A stretch of 64,000 nucleotides of DNA. Source: Acetobacter okinawensis JCM 25146 (GTDB lineage Bacteria; Pseudomonadota; Alphaproteobacteria; Acetobacterales; Acetobacteraceae). Made by a program: the position numbers and the translations under genes. The notes under the pieces are model-generated. The model saw nothing but the letters and a program-made list of their open reading frames with translations, was not told the DNA's origin and searched no databases. Below, one piece after another: positions 54,740 to 64,000 of the stretch (positions are counted from its first letter, which is position 1; each line of letters begins with the position of its first letter). The stretch covers positions 1 to 64,000 of the forward strand of contig NZ_BAJU01000011.1 of the NCBI RefSeq assembly GCF_000613865.1. The letters are read 5' to 3'.

Positions 54740-57232
54740 TTATGCGTGGGACGGAGGCGGTGGAGCCTGCGGCCGGTTGGGAGCGGAGGTGGGCTGGGCA
54801 GGCGGTGCGCTGGGCTGTGCCGGGGCGTCTGCCTCGGTTTCCGCCTCTGTCTGGGGTGGCGTGGGCATGGCATCAAGCGCCATGTGCAGGGGCACGCCGG
54901 GGGGCGTGGTGGAGTAGCTTGTGGGAGTGTAGAATTTGACCCCGGCTGCAGCCATGCTCAGGGCAATACGGCGGTAGAACTCGCGCTGGACCTTCCACTT
55001 CATCATCGGCGCGGTCTTGATGATCCCGACCAGCACTGCGCCGTTGCCATCGGAACTGTCCACGCCCAGATCGGTGTAGTCCGAGAAGATCATGGCGCGG
55101 AAGGCGTCTTCCTTGCGCATGTCGGCAATGGTCTTTTGCATGATCTTGACCACTTTGCCCGTGTCTTCGCTCAGGTCCAGCGTCTGGCGCACGATAATCT
55201 GGTTAAAGCCACGTGCGGTATTGGCAATGGAGGTCACGGAGGAGAAGGGAATGATGTGCAGGTCACCATCAAACGAGCGCACACGCAGGGTGCGGATGGA
55301 AAGATGTTCTACCGTACCGGCAATACCCCCGGTTGTAACCCAGTCCCCCACCTGGATGGCGTCTTCAGCCAGCATGAAAAAGCCGGTGATCACGTCCTTG
55401 ACAAGGCTTTGTGACCCAAAGGACAGACCAACACCCAAAATACCAGCGCCCGTAAGCAGCGGCGTAACATTGATCCCGATCTGGGAGAGGGTGGTCACTG
55501 CCACAAAGATGATGATGACAGTCAGCAGCACGGTGCGGATAATGGGCAGCACCGTGCGCAGGCGTGCTGCCCGTGCCTCCTGTGCGCTGGCGGAATAGCG
55601 CGAGATCTGCTTGTTCAGAATACTGTTGACCGTCTCCCACGCGACAGCGGCAATGCTCATGCCCACCAGCAGGCAGGCTGCGGCCCCAACCAGCCGCAGA
55701 CCAAGGGCTGAGTGGAGGAAAAAGTCAAAGGTGGGAATGCTCCAGCTTTGCGCAATGCAGATTGCAGTGGTCAGGATAATGGCGATTGTCATGATCTTGC
55801 GTACGAACGGATAGTAAAAATCCGCCCGTTTTTGCAGGTCCGGGTACTGGGCCTGCAACTCCGGCCCGACGCGGAACAGGTGGTCCTGCAAGCCATAAAC
55901 CAGCAGCGCCAGCACGCGGGAGACAATCAGGCACAAAAAGGTCAGCAGCGTGCCATGCAGAATCCATTGGTAGCCGCCCTTCAGATGGGCCGCCCACACA
56001 AACCACAGTGCTAAGTCCAGAAAGATGATGGGCACCCACCACAGCTTGGCCAGCGAGCCTGCAAACGCTCCTAGAGCATTTTTGCGCATGCCGGGCGAGG
56101 GCTGGAGCGCACGGGCCACAATATGGCGGATACGCCAGATAAAGGCGGCAATCAGCAGGTGTTCAATCAGCACCACGCCGCGCATCATGGCCTCCACCCC
56201 TCGTGTATCCAGGTCAAACTCGCGACCAAGGATGGACAGGCAGATCACAATGGAGGGGGCGGCCACCAGCACGTTCCACCACCGGGTTAGCAGTCTGGCG
56301 GTATCATCTGGCATGGGCACCAGACGGATGGCGGGGGAGCGGGGGACCAGCACGGTCTCAATAACCAGATACAGGCCACGGGCTATGGCGTAGGCATTGA
56401 CCAGTGTGAGTGCCACCGTACGCGCCTGCTCGGTGGATGTCAGGAATTCCGCGCCAAGGTAGCCAAGCAGCAGGCACACCCCCACAGGCAGCAGCTTGAG
56501 CAGGAAGTGCATGAGATTATACGGAACCCGCACAAGGTAGCGCAGCACTTCGTTCCCGCGGCGCTGGTCTTTTTCGCGCGTTTGGGTCGTGTCGGGGTCG
56601 GCGGGAGTGTCCGCATCAACGTCCGTGCTCGACTGGGGGGGCGTCTCCTGGAGCTGGTTTGCGGTCTGCCGCGCCTCGCGGGCTTCAGCCAGCTTTTTTA
56701 CGGCGGTCAGGGGGCTGCGCAGGCCAATGCTGGCGGCACGCTCCGCAACCAGTGCCAGTGCTATGATCAGCAGCGCACGGCCAAAGGAATCCAGCAAGGA
56801 CTTGCGGGACTGCGGGTTCTGCACCTCGTGGCGGAACCACGATGCAACAGACCCCAGATCCTTGAACAGGCTGGTAAAGTTGTTCACGTATTCTGTGGCA
56901 GTATTGCCCAGATCATCCAGTTCGGAATGAACGGAATTGTCTATGACCGCAGGTGAGGCCGCAGTAGCTGTGGCCGCCTTGGGCGCGTCGGGCAGCCCTT
57001 TGGCCATGAGCGAGAGGGTTTTTGTAAATTCCGCACGCTTTTGCGGATCATTGAGCACATTCAGGAGCTGCTGGGCATCCTGCTGGCTAAGCCCCCCCGC
57101 AGGTGCGCTGGCCTGCGCATCCGCAAAAGCGGGGCTTTGCGGGAGCATGAGCCCCAGCCCAAGCAAGAGCACACAACAGCTTTTGCATATCCAGGAAAAT
57201 AAAAAATACCGGTCCCGGCTGTGTGCTGTCAT
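54740..57232 (-). CDS. Large MscS-family mechanosensitive channel
   Basis: The 830-residue inner-membrane protein has a signal peptide (cleavage near AFADAQ), a periplasmic domain with a coiled stretch, about ten hydrophobic segments, and the MscS pore: NVTPLLTGAGILGVGLSFG, SLVKDVITGFFMLAEDAIQV and GDWVTTGGIAGTVEHLSIRT, with a beta domain and a Pro-rich C-terminus (PAQPSAPPAQPTSAPN). It resembles YbiO/YnaI-type large channels, which open at hypoosmotic shock. The start MTAHSRDRYF lies 12 codons ahead of the signal core. Confidence 0.9.
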   Translation of the reverse strand: MTAHSRDRYFLFSWICKSCCVLLLGLGLMLPQSPAFADAQASAPAGGLSQQDAQQLLNVLNDPQKRAEFTKTLSLMAKGLPDAPKAATATAASPAVIDNSVHSELDDLGNTATEYVNNFTSLFKDLGSVASWFRHEVQNPQSRKSLLDSFGRALLIIALALVAERAASIGLRSPLTAVKKLAEAREARQTANQLQETPPQSSTDVDADTPADPDTTQTREKDQRRGNEVLRYLVRVPYNLMHFLLKLLPVGVCLLLGYLGAEFLTSTEQARTVALTLVNAYAIARGLYLVIETVLVPRSPAIRLVPMPDDTARLLTRWWNVLVAAPSIVICLSILGREFDLDTRGVEAMMRGVVLIEHLLIAAFIWRIRHIVARALQPSPGMRKNALGAFAGSLAKLWWVPIIFLDLALWFVWAAHLKGGYQWILHGTLLTFLCLIVSRVLALLVYGLQDHLFRVGPELQAQYPDLQKRADFYYPFVRKIMTIAIILTTAICIAQSWSIPTFDFFLHSALGLRLVGAAACLLVGMSIAAVAWETVNSILNKQISRYSASAQEARAARLRTVLPIIRTVLLTVIIIFVAVTTLSQIGINVTPLLTGAGILGVGLSFGSQSLVKDVITGFFMLAEDAIQVGDWVTTGGIAGTVEHLSIRTLRVRSFDGDLHIIPFSSVTSIANTARGFNQIIVRQTLDLSEDTGKVVKIMQKTIADMRKEDAFRAMIFSDYTDLGVDSSDGNGAVLVGIIKTAPMMKWKVQREFYRRIALSMAAAGVKFYTPTSYSTTPPGVPLHMALDAMPTPPQTEAETEADAPAQPSAPPAQPTSAPNRPQAPPPPSHA

Positions 57233-57367
57233 GACCTGCCATGTCCTTTGCTGAACGCTCTGGGGGTTTTGCGCTACGCGCCTGATGTTGGTCTCAGGGT
57301 AGGAGCCAAATCAGGCGGTATCAAGACCACCAGCCGGTTCAACTGTTATTCGGGCAGGGGCAAGGGG

Positions 57368-58027
57368 TCAGTCGTGGGGGGTAAACGGCACAATCTCGGC
57401 TGGTTTGGTGTGGCGCAGCACCAATGTGCCTGCAATCATGTCATGCAGGCCCTGCTTGCGCTGGGTAAAGGCGACCATCAACACCCCGATATAAAAAAGC
57501 GGGAAGGACAAAAATGCCTTGATGACAAACCGGAGCAGTGCGCGCAGGTGCGAGATACGCTCCCCGGTGAGTGACACAACTTCCATCCGGAACAGCCGCT
57601 TGCCCGGCGTTGCCCGGAAGGAGGAGGCCTCGAACAGCACAAAATACAGCATGGGCAGCAGGCTGAGCATAATGCCGAAGGTATGCCAGTCCGACCCCGC
57701 ATGCAGGTGTGGTACCAGAATGGAAACAGGGTGCGCCTGTGGGAGCGATGTGGCGGCGATGTTGACCACATCCACTGTTTGGCCTGAGCCATCGGGGATG
57801 GGCAGTTCCTCCCAGTCCACATTGATCTTGGGGCCAAAAAACAGGCTGAGGACGCCCTCGACCGTGGTCAGGATGATCGCGTCAATCAAAAAAGCCCATA
57901 CACGCCACCAGAATCCCGCATAAATCCAGACGTCAGACTGGTGTTGTGGCGTACCCCATGGGGCAGGTCCACCCACGGAGGGCTGCGGTGCAGCGCCCCA
58001 GCCGGGCGGAGGCGTAATGCTGGACAT
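57368..58027 (-). CDS. RDD family membrane protein
   Basis: The 219-residue protein has a Pro-rich N-terminus (MSSITPPPGWGAAPQPS), a first hydrophobic helix with WAFLIDAIILTTVEGVLSL carrying the paired R-x-x-A-F-x-x-D of RDD proteins (FWWRVWAFLID), two further helices and a C-terminal GKRLFRMEVVSL box. RDD proteins are thought to act in ion exchange or as assembly factors; the precise role is unknown. It is 56 bases upstream of argJ's end in the same direction. Confidence 0.8.
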   Translation of the reverse strand: MSSITPPPGWGAAPQPSVGGPAPWGTPQHQSDVWIYAGFWWRVWAFLIDAIILTTVEGVLSLFFGPKINVDWEELPIPDGSGQTVDVVNIAATSLPQAHPVSILVPHLHAGSDWHTFGIMLSLLPMLYFVLFEASSFRATPGKRLFRMEVVSLTGERISHLRALLRFVIKAFLSFPLFYIGVLMVAFTQRKQGLHDMIAGTLVLRHTKPAEIVPFTPHD

Positions 58028-58083
58028 GGTCAGGCTCCCTGATGTGCCGCGAACAGGTAGGTCATCCGTAAAAAACGGAACAC

Positions 58084-59330
58084 TCAGCTACGGTATGAGC
58101 CGTTGATGTCGATATAGCCATGCGTCAGGTCACAGCTCCATGCGCGGGCCGTACCGTTGCCCAGACCCAGATCCACGGCAATATCAATGTCCTGCCCCTT
58201 CATGTGGGCGACAACCGGGGTTTCATCATACCCTTCGGTTACGGTGCCGTTGCGGGCAATGCACACACCGCCAATGGACACGCTCAGCGTATCTCTGTCG
58301 GCGGGTTCGCCACATTTGCCCACAGCCATGACCACGCGGCCCCAGTTGGCATCTTCCCCCGCAATGGCGGTTTTGACCAACGGGGAGTTGCCAATGGCCA
58401 TGGCCACACGCCATGCGGACTCGTCCGAGACAGCGCCACTGACCGTAATGGTCATGAGCTTGGTCGCCCCCTCACCATCGCGGATGACCAGCAAGGCCAG
58501 TTCACGCAGCAGGTCGTCCAGTGCTGTTTTGAATTCCGCCAGAGCCGGGTCGGTCAGGGCGTCCACCGTGTCGGCCACGGGAGCATTGCCCGCAGCCCCG
58601 GTGGCAAATAGCAGCACCATGTCGGAAGTGGAGGTGTCGGAATCAACCGTAATGCAGTTGAAGGTGGTTTTGACCCCAACCCGCAGCAGGGTTTGCAGGA
58701 CGGAGGCAGGCAGGGCGGCATCTGTTGCGACAAAGGACAGCATGGTGGCCATGTCTGGCGCAATCATGCCGCTGCCTTTGGCAATACCCTGAATAACCAC
58801 GTCCGTGCCGTTGATCCGCGTTTTGCGGACGGCTGCCTTGGGGAAGGTGTCCGTGGTCATGATCCGCGTGCGGCTGCGTCCCACCCCGTATCGGACAGGG
58901 CTGCATGCAGGGCAGGCAGGGTGGTGGTAATGCGCTCGGCGGGCAGAATTTCGCCAATCACCCCGGTGGAGGCCAGATAAACTTCTTCCGGTGTACAACC
59001 TGCTACTTCGGCTGCGGCCTGCGCGGTTGCGGCACATGTCTGCCGACCTGCACGGCCGGTGAACACATTGGCGTTACCAGCATTGACCACCAGAGCACGG
59101 GCCTGCCCGGTAGGCAGCACGGCACGGCACCAGTCCACAGGTGCTCCGGGGCATTTGGACTGGGTAAACACCCCGGCAACCGTGGTGCCGGGTGTGAATT
59201 CGGCCAGAACCAGATCGGTCCGGCCCTTGTAGCGGATGCCCGCCGCAGCGGCGCCAAGCCTTACCCCACGGACAATGCCAAGCTCAGGCATTGGCCGGGC
59301 AAGGGGAGAAACGGGGAGAGGCTGCGCCAT
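58084..59330 (-). CDS. argJ: Bifunctional ornithine acetyltransferase/N-acetylglutamate synthase (one apparent frameshift)
   Basis: ArgJ transfers the acetyl group from acetylornithine to glutamate, closing the cyclic arginine pathway. The 414-residue protein begins MAQPLPVSPLARPMPELG, has VNAGNANVFTGRAG near residue 80, ASTGVIGEILP near 120 and, after the frame break near 58,864 (CC one base short), GIAKGSGMIAPDMATML with the Thr at which the precursor cleaves itself into alpha and beta chains. The second half has TVDSDTSTSDMVLLFA and GYIDINGSYRS at the end. The gene is essential for arginine prototrophy and was probably intact. Confidence 0.93.
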
Positions 59331-59413
59331 CTGGCGGTATCCTTGGCAGGTATCAGACCCGCGTGCGCAGGCAGGGCCAAGGCACGCGGCGTCTGGTGTT
59401 GGGGTGGAGTATT

Positions 59414-60349
59414 TTACTTTTTGGGTGCGGTTGCGCCAGCGCCAGCAGCAGGTGCATCTGGCAGCGGCTTGCCGGTGGTGGGGTCAAAGCGCACGATTTT
59501 TACACCGGCTGCGGCTTTTTCCACGGCTTCACGCACGTATTTCTGGATCAGGGCCTGACGGATCTTGTCATGCACGGCGTCCAGTGTGGGGGTCGGGTCT
59601 GTGCGCGTGTCCAGCACCTGAATGACGTGGTAGCCATACTGGCTCTGCACCGGCTTGGAGCTGATTTCCCCCTTTTTCATGGCGAAGGCGGCGTCGGAGA
59701 ATGCGGGGATCATGTCACCCTTTTTGAACCAGCCAAGGTCGCCACCGTTCTGTGTAGCACTGCCCTTGTCGGTCGAGACTGTGGCTGCCAGCTTGGCAAA
59801 GTCCGCACCGCCCTTGAGCTTTTTGATAACGTCGTTGGCTTCGGCTTCGGTCTTGACCAGAATATGGCGTGCGTGAACTTCCTGCTCGGCAGGTTTGCCC
59901 ACGTAGTTCTCATTATAATACTGTTTGATGGACTCATCAGACAGATGCGGCATCACCTGCTGGGACAGCCATGCGTTCTGCAGGGCATTGTCTGCTGCGG
60001 TCTGCATCAGCTTCTGGGTATCGGGCTTTTTGTTCAGCCCTTCTTTCTGCGCCGTAATCAGGATGGCTTTCTGGTCTGCCAGCTGGTTGATCAGCATGGG
60101 GTAGACCAGGGTCGGGGGGAGCTGGCGCATCTGCGGCGGCATGGTGCCCATGGCGTTCTGCACATCGGCAACAGTGATTTTTTCACCATTAACGGTGGCG
60201 ACAACCGTATTCGGGTCAGTGGGCTGGGCCGGTGCCGCGGAGGCCGCTGGTGCCGGAGCCGCTGCAAAGGAGGGAGCACACAGCATGGAGGAACCGAGCA
60301 GGGCAGTGGCTGCCAACCGAACGCGTAGGGAATAAACCGCATAGGACAA
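59414..60349 (-). CDS. Periplasmic parvulin-type peptidyl-prolyl isomerase
   Basis: The 311-residue protein has a signal peptide (cleavage near SFAAAPA), a SurA/PrsA-like helical N-terminal chaperone domain (NGEKITVADVQNAMGTMPP) and a PpiC/rotamase domain (VHARHILVKTEAEANDVIKK, GGDLGWFKKGDMIPAF, YGYHVIQVLD), ending with a Pro/Ala-rich tail. It helps fold outer-membrane or exported proteins. It is read towards argJ and divergent from secA, a neighbouring secretion gene, which fits its role. Confidence 0.9.
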   Translation of the reverse strand: MSYAVYSLRVRLAATALLGSSMLCAPSFAAAPAPAASAAPAQPTDPNTVVATVNGEKITVADVQNAMGTMPPQMRQLPPTLVYPMLINQLADQKAILITAQKEGLNKKPDTQKLMQTAADNALQNAWLSQQVMPHLSDESIKQYYNENYVGKPAEQEVHARHILVKTEAEANDVIKKLKGGADFAKLAATVSTDKGSATQNGGDLGWFKKGDMIPAFSDAAFAMKKGEISSKPVQSQYGYHVIQVLDTRTDPTPTLDAVHDKIRQALIQKYVREAVEKAAAGVKIVRFDPTTGKPLPDAPAAGAGATAPKK

Positions 60350-60585
60350 AACCTTAAAGTCGGTAAAAACAGTCCGATATGTATGAAGGAGGCTACCCGC
60401 CCCGGCAACCCCTGTTTCGTCCGGATATGGGGTCGAGGTAGCAAGCTTGGTTGACCGAACCCCTGCCCGGTCCTATTTTGCAGGGCAAGCCACGCAAAAC
60501 GCCTGTGTCTTTCGCCCTGTCCCGCTCTATTTTTGCGGGGGATGCAGGGTGGGGGACAAGGCCGCACTGTTCTGGAAAGGTGTTC

Positions 60586-63308
60586 ATGCTTTCTCGCTTC
60601 GTCCGCGCCCTGTTCGGCACAGCCAATGACCGGACGCTCAAGGCTTTCCAGCGCCGTGTGTCGGAAATTAACGCCCTGGAGCCTGAGATACAGGCTCTGG
60701 ATGATGCTGCTCTTGCAGCCAAAACCACGGAATTCAGGGACCGGCTGGCCAAAGGTGCCACGCTTGATGACCTGCTGCCCGAGGCCTTTGCCGTTACGCG
60801 TGAGGCCTCGCGCCGTGTGCTGGGTATGCGCCATTTTGACGTGCAGCTCATTGGCGGCATGGTTCTGCACTCCGGCCGTATTGCGGAAATGCGCACGGGG
60901 GAAGGCAAAACGCTGGTGGCAACGCTGGCTGTGTATCTGAGCGGCCTTTCGGGCAAGGGCGTGCATGTGGTCACGGTCAATGACTACCTTGCCTCGCGCG
61001 ATGCGGCGGAAATGGGGCAGCTTTACAGTTTTCTTGGCCTGACTACGGGTGTGATCGTGCCCAACATGCCCGACGAACAGCGCCGTCTGGCCTATGCTGC
61101 GGATATTACCTACGGCACGAACAACGAGTTCGGGTTCGATTATCTGCGCGACAACATGAAGTACCAGCTGGGCGAAATGGTCCAGCGCCCCTTCCACCAC
61201 GCCATTGTGGACGAGGTGGACTCGATCCTGATTGACGAGGCGCGGACCCCGCTCATTATTTCCGGTCCGGCGGAGGATAGCTCCGACCTGTACCGGGCGG
61301 TGGACAGCGTGGTGGCCCTGCTTGTGCAGGATGAGACCACTTATGAAAAAGACGAAAAATTCCGTACCGTCATCCTGACCGACGCAGGCTCGGACAGGGT
61401 CGAGGACCTGCTGCGCACGGAAGGCGTTCTGGATGAGGGCGGGCTGTACGACCTGCACCACGTGGCTGTTGTGCACCACGTCCAGCAGTCCCTGCGGGCG
61501 CACACCCTGTTCTCGCGCGATGTGGATTACATCGTGCGTGACGGCAAGGTCGTGATTATTGACGAATTCACGGGTCGCATGATGGAAGGCCGCCGGTATT
61601 CCGATGGTCTGCATCAGGCGCTCGAAGCCAAGGAACACGTGGACGTCCAGCAGGAAAACCAGACGCTGGCCTCCATTACCTTCCAGAACTTTTTCCGCCT
61701 CTACCCCCGCCTTTCGGGCATGACCGGCACGGCCATGACCGAGGCCGATGAATTTGCGGAAATCTATAATCTGGACGTGGTGGCCATCCCCACCAACCGC
61801 CCCGTGGCGCGTAAGGACGAGGATGACGAGATATACCTGACGGAGGCGGAAAATTTGCCGCTGTCGTCAAGCTCATCCACGAGGTGCACCAGCGCCAGCA
61901 GCCCATTCTGGTCGGCACCACCTCGATTGAAAAGAGCGAGGCCCTGTCCGCCCTGCTCAAGAGCGAGAACATTCCCCACCACGTGCTCAATGCCCGCTTC
62001 CATGAGATGGAGGCCAAGATTGTGGCGCAGGCCGGGGCACCGGGGTCCATTACCATTGCCACCAACATGGCTGGCCGTGGGACGGACATCAAACTGGGCG
62101 GTAATGTGGACATGCTGATCGGCCAGCAGCTGGGCGATGTGGAGGATACTCCCGAGCGCGCCGCTGCCGAGCAGGAAATCCGTGACCGCGTAGCCCGTGA
62201 CCATGCCATTGTGCGTGAGGCAGGCGGGCTGTACGTCATCGGCACCGAACGGCATGAAAGCCGCCGGATTGACAACCAGCTGCGCGGCCGCGCCGGGCGG
62301 CAGGGTGATCCGGGTAACTCCAAGTTCTTCATCTCGCTTCAGGACGATCTGATGCGGATCTTCGGGTCTGATCGTATGGGCGGCATGTTCCAGAAAATGG
62401 GCATGCAGGAGGGCGAGGCCATTGTTCACCCCTGGCTGAGCAAGGCGCTGGAGCGCGCGCAGAAAAAGGTCGAAGCCCGTAACTTCGACATGCGCAAGAA
62501 CACGCTCAAGTATGATGATGTGATGAACGACCAGCGCAAGGAAGTTTACGCCCACCGGCGTGAGTTCATGGCGCAGGATGACGTGTCCGCCATTGTGGCC
62601 GAAGCGCAGGACGATGTGACCGATACGCTGGTCGCCCGCCATATCCCTGAAAAATCCTTTGCGGAACAGTGGGATGTAGAGGGGCTGACCCAGCAGGTCC
62701 ACAAGGTGTTCGGCCTTGACCTGCCCATTGCTGACTGGGCGCGTGAGGACGGTATGGACGCCGAGGGCGTGGCCGAGCGGATCAGTCAGGCGGTCACCCA
62801 GTCTCACGCCGCGCGGGCTGCCAATATTGGCCCGGATTTGATGCGGTTCATTGAAAAGCAGATCCTGCTGACAACGTATGATGCGGTGTGGAAAGAGCAC
62901 CTGCACGCGCTCGACCAGCTCCGTCAGGGCATTGGCCTGCGCGCCTACGGGCAGAAAGATCCGCTGAACGAATATAAGCATGAAGCCTTCCAGCTCTTTA
63001 CCTTCATGCTAGAAGAAATGCGCCAGCGCGTTGTGTCGCTTATGGCGCATGTGGAGGTCTCCCCCCCTCCCATGGAGGACCCCTTTGCGGATACGGCAGC
63101 CATTCATGCCGACCCAGAGGTCGCAGGGTATGCCTCCGAACCCGGTACCGGGCTTACGCCGGGTGCCGCGCCGGAAATGGCCGTGCCCATCGGGGGTAGC
63201 GCCATTATGCCGGATGATCCGTCAAGCTGGGGAGAAACCCCCCGCAACGCGCCATGCCCATGCGGATCGGGTAAAAAATACAAGCATTGCCACGGGCAGC
63301 TAGGCTGA
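60586..63308 (+). CDS. secA: Preprotein translocase ATPase SecA (one apparent frameshift)
   Basis: SecA drives post-translational export through SecYEG. The protein of about 907 residues begins [19 protein letters not shown] and has Walker [48 protein letters not shown], then after the frame break (A run 61,850-61,853 one base short) [24 protein letters not shown] and [18 protein letters not shown]. The C-terminal zinc domain [14 protein letters not shown] binds SecB or ribosomes. The ATG has GGAAAGG 7 bases upstream. As secA is essential, the frameshift is almost surely an assembly error. Confidence 0.96.
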
Positions 63309-63348
63309 ATACGGCCCGCCAGATGGCAGGACAGGTAAGGTAAGGAAT

Positions 63349-64000
63349 ATGGCTGGTCATTCCCAGTTCAAGAATATTATGCACCGCAAGGGTGCGCAGG
63401 ACGCCAAGCGCGCCAAGCAGTTTGGCAAGATCATCCGTGAGCTGACCGTGGCCACGCGCTCCGGCCTGCCCGACCCCAACTCCAACCCGCGCCTGCGTGC
63501 GGCCATTGTGGCTGCGCGTGAGGTCAACATGCCCAAAGACACCATCGAACGTGCCATTAAAAAAGCATCCGGTGGCGCTGGCGGCGATGATTATGTGGAA
63601 ATGCGCTACGAGGGGTACGGCCCCGCAGGCGTTGCGGTGATTGTGGAAGCCCTGACGGACAACCGCAACCGCACTGCATCCGAGGTGCGGGCGGCATTTT
63701 CCAAATCCGGTGGTTCCATGGGGGAGACCAATTCCGTCTCCTTCATGTTCCGCAGGCTTGGGGTGATTGCCTACCCTGCATCCGTCGCTTCCGAAGATGA
63801 CATGCTCGAAGCCGCGATTGAGGCCGGGGCAGAAAACGTGGTCTCTACGGACACCACGCACGAAGTCACGTGTGAGGTGGAATCTTTCTTTGCCGTTAAG
63901 GACGCGCTGGAAGCCCGCTTTGGTGAGGCAGAAAGCGCAAAGCTGGACTGGCGGCCCGAAAACACCGTGACCTTGGATGAGGAAAAGGCCCGCAGCCTGT
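63349..64000 (+). CDS. YebC/PmpR family regulator (partial)
   Basis: The frame begins [20 protein letters not shown], followed by [19 protein letters not shown], the N-terminal signature of YebC/TACO1 proteins, with [16 protein letters not shown] and [15 protein letters not shown]. Members act as translation factors at Pro-stalled ribosomes or as transcriptional regulators. About 217 residues are present and the last 30 or so lie beyond the right edge. It follows secA by 40 bases; AAGGTAAGGAAT precedes the ATG. ruvC commonly follows yebC but lies outside the window. Confidence 0.95.
   Translation, partial: MAGHSQFKNIMHRKGAQDAKRAKQFGKIIRELTVATRSGLPDPNSNPRLRAAIVAAREVNMPKDTIERAIKKASGGAGGDDYVEMRYEGYGPAGVAVIVEALTDNRNRTASEVRAAFSKSGGSMGETNSVSFMFRRLGVIAYPASVASEDDMLEAAIEAGAENVVSTDTTHEVTCEVESFFAVKDALEARFGEAESAKLDWRPENTVTLDEEKARSL

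Noticed and set aside
60091-62981. Long antisense reading frames opposite secA (up to 515 codons)
   Set aside because: They lie wholly opposite secA and the isomerase gene, follow from their GC-rich codons and show no recognisable domain.

Overview
The window is chromosomal DNA of an alphaproteobacterium, almost certainly an acetic acid bacterium (Acetobacteraceae, probably Acetobacter or a close relative). The grounds are the moderately high GC of the core genes, the protein flavour of hemE, mnmE, mnmG, his and uvrA products, an alphaproteobacterial-type origin neighbourhood (maf, hemE, mnmE, mnmG, rsmG, parA, parB) and two perfect parS sites. The species cannot be fixed from the sequence alone.

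Layout. Positions 1-13,000 are ordinary core and accessory genes: partial tsaB, a nitroreductase, an Nfu protein, a DUF2075 ATPase, a secreted beta-propeller, a secreted creatininase-like protein, uvrA with a possible LexA box, a CnoX-type thioredoxin-TPR co-chaperone, a LON-domain protein, a Trm112-like protein, a Bcr/CflA exporter and a Spy-like periplasmic protein. The 386-bp gap between maf and hemE (13,733-14,118) is the best candidate for the replication origin: it has several near-consensus DnaA boxes and a striking cluster of twelve GTAC tetranucleotides in about 300 bp. Haem genes (hemE, hemJ), a LOG protein, tRNA-Pro and ogt follow, then the mnmE-mnmG-rsmG-parA-parB cluster with parS sites embedded in mnmE and rsmG.

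From 25,136 to 36,717 an 11.6-kb integrated element sits in tRNA-Lys(CUU), bounded by perfect 72-bp direct repeats. It carries a serine recombinase, a DUF927 helicase-like protein, a Toprim primase-like protein, a BRO/KilAC-type antirepressor, an AlpA-type regulator, a row of small exported proteins, an XRE regulator, an AT-rich two-gene cassette (a DUF6731-like protein plus a small membrane protein, a candidate defence or toxin module) and a tyrosine integrase. Both ends hold families of 9-bp GGTGTANCA repeats and a shared tandem repeat. A tRNA 3' fragment of a different tRNA lies at the 3' end of the integrase gene. The content resembles a phage satellite or a small integrative mobilizable element with no structural genes.

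From 36,900 to the end the chromosome resumes: a lysozyme inhibitor, a ubiquinone-type hydroxylase, a HIT protein, the histidine cluster hisB-hisH-(GNAT)-hisA-hisF-hisE, nadE, tRNA-Gly, HU, a multidrug-type exporter, tRNA-Gln, a TetR-like protein, proC, ybjN, ubiK, a DnaJ/CbpA-type chaperone, a 2OG-Fe oxygenase, a large MscS channel, argJ, a parvulin isomerase, secA and the start of a YebC-type regulator.

A technical caution applies throughout. About eighteen genes, including essential ones such as secA and parA, are each broken by what looks like a one-base indel, usually in a short homopolymer. This is best explained by errors in the underlying assembly; such genes are annotated here as full-length CDS with the site given.
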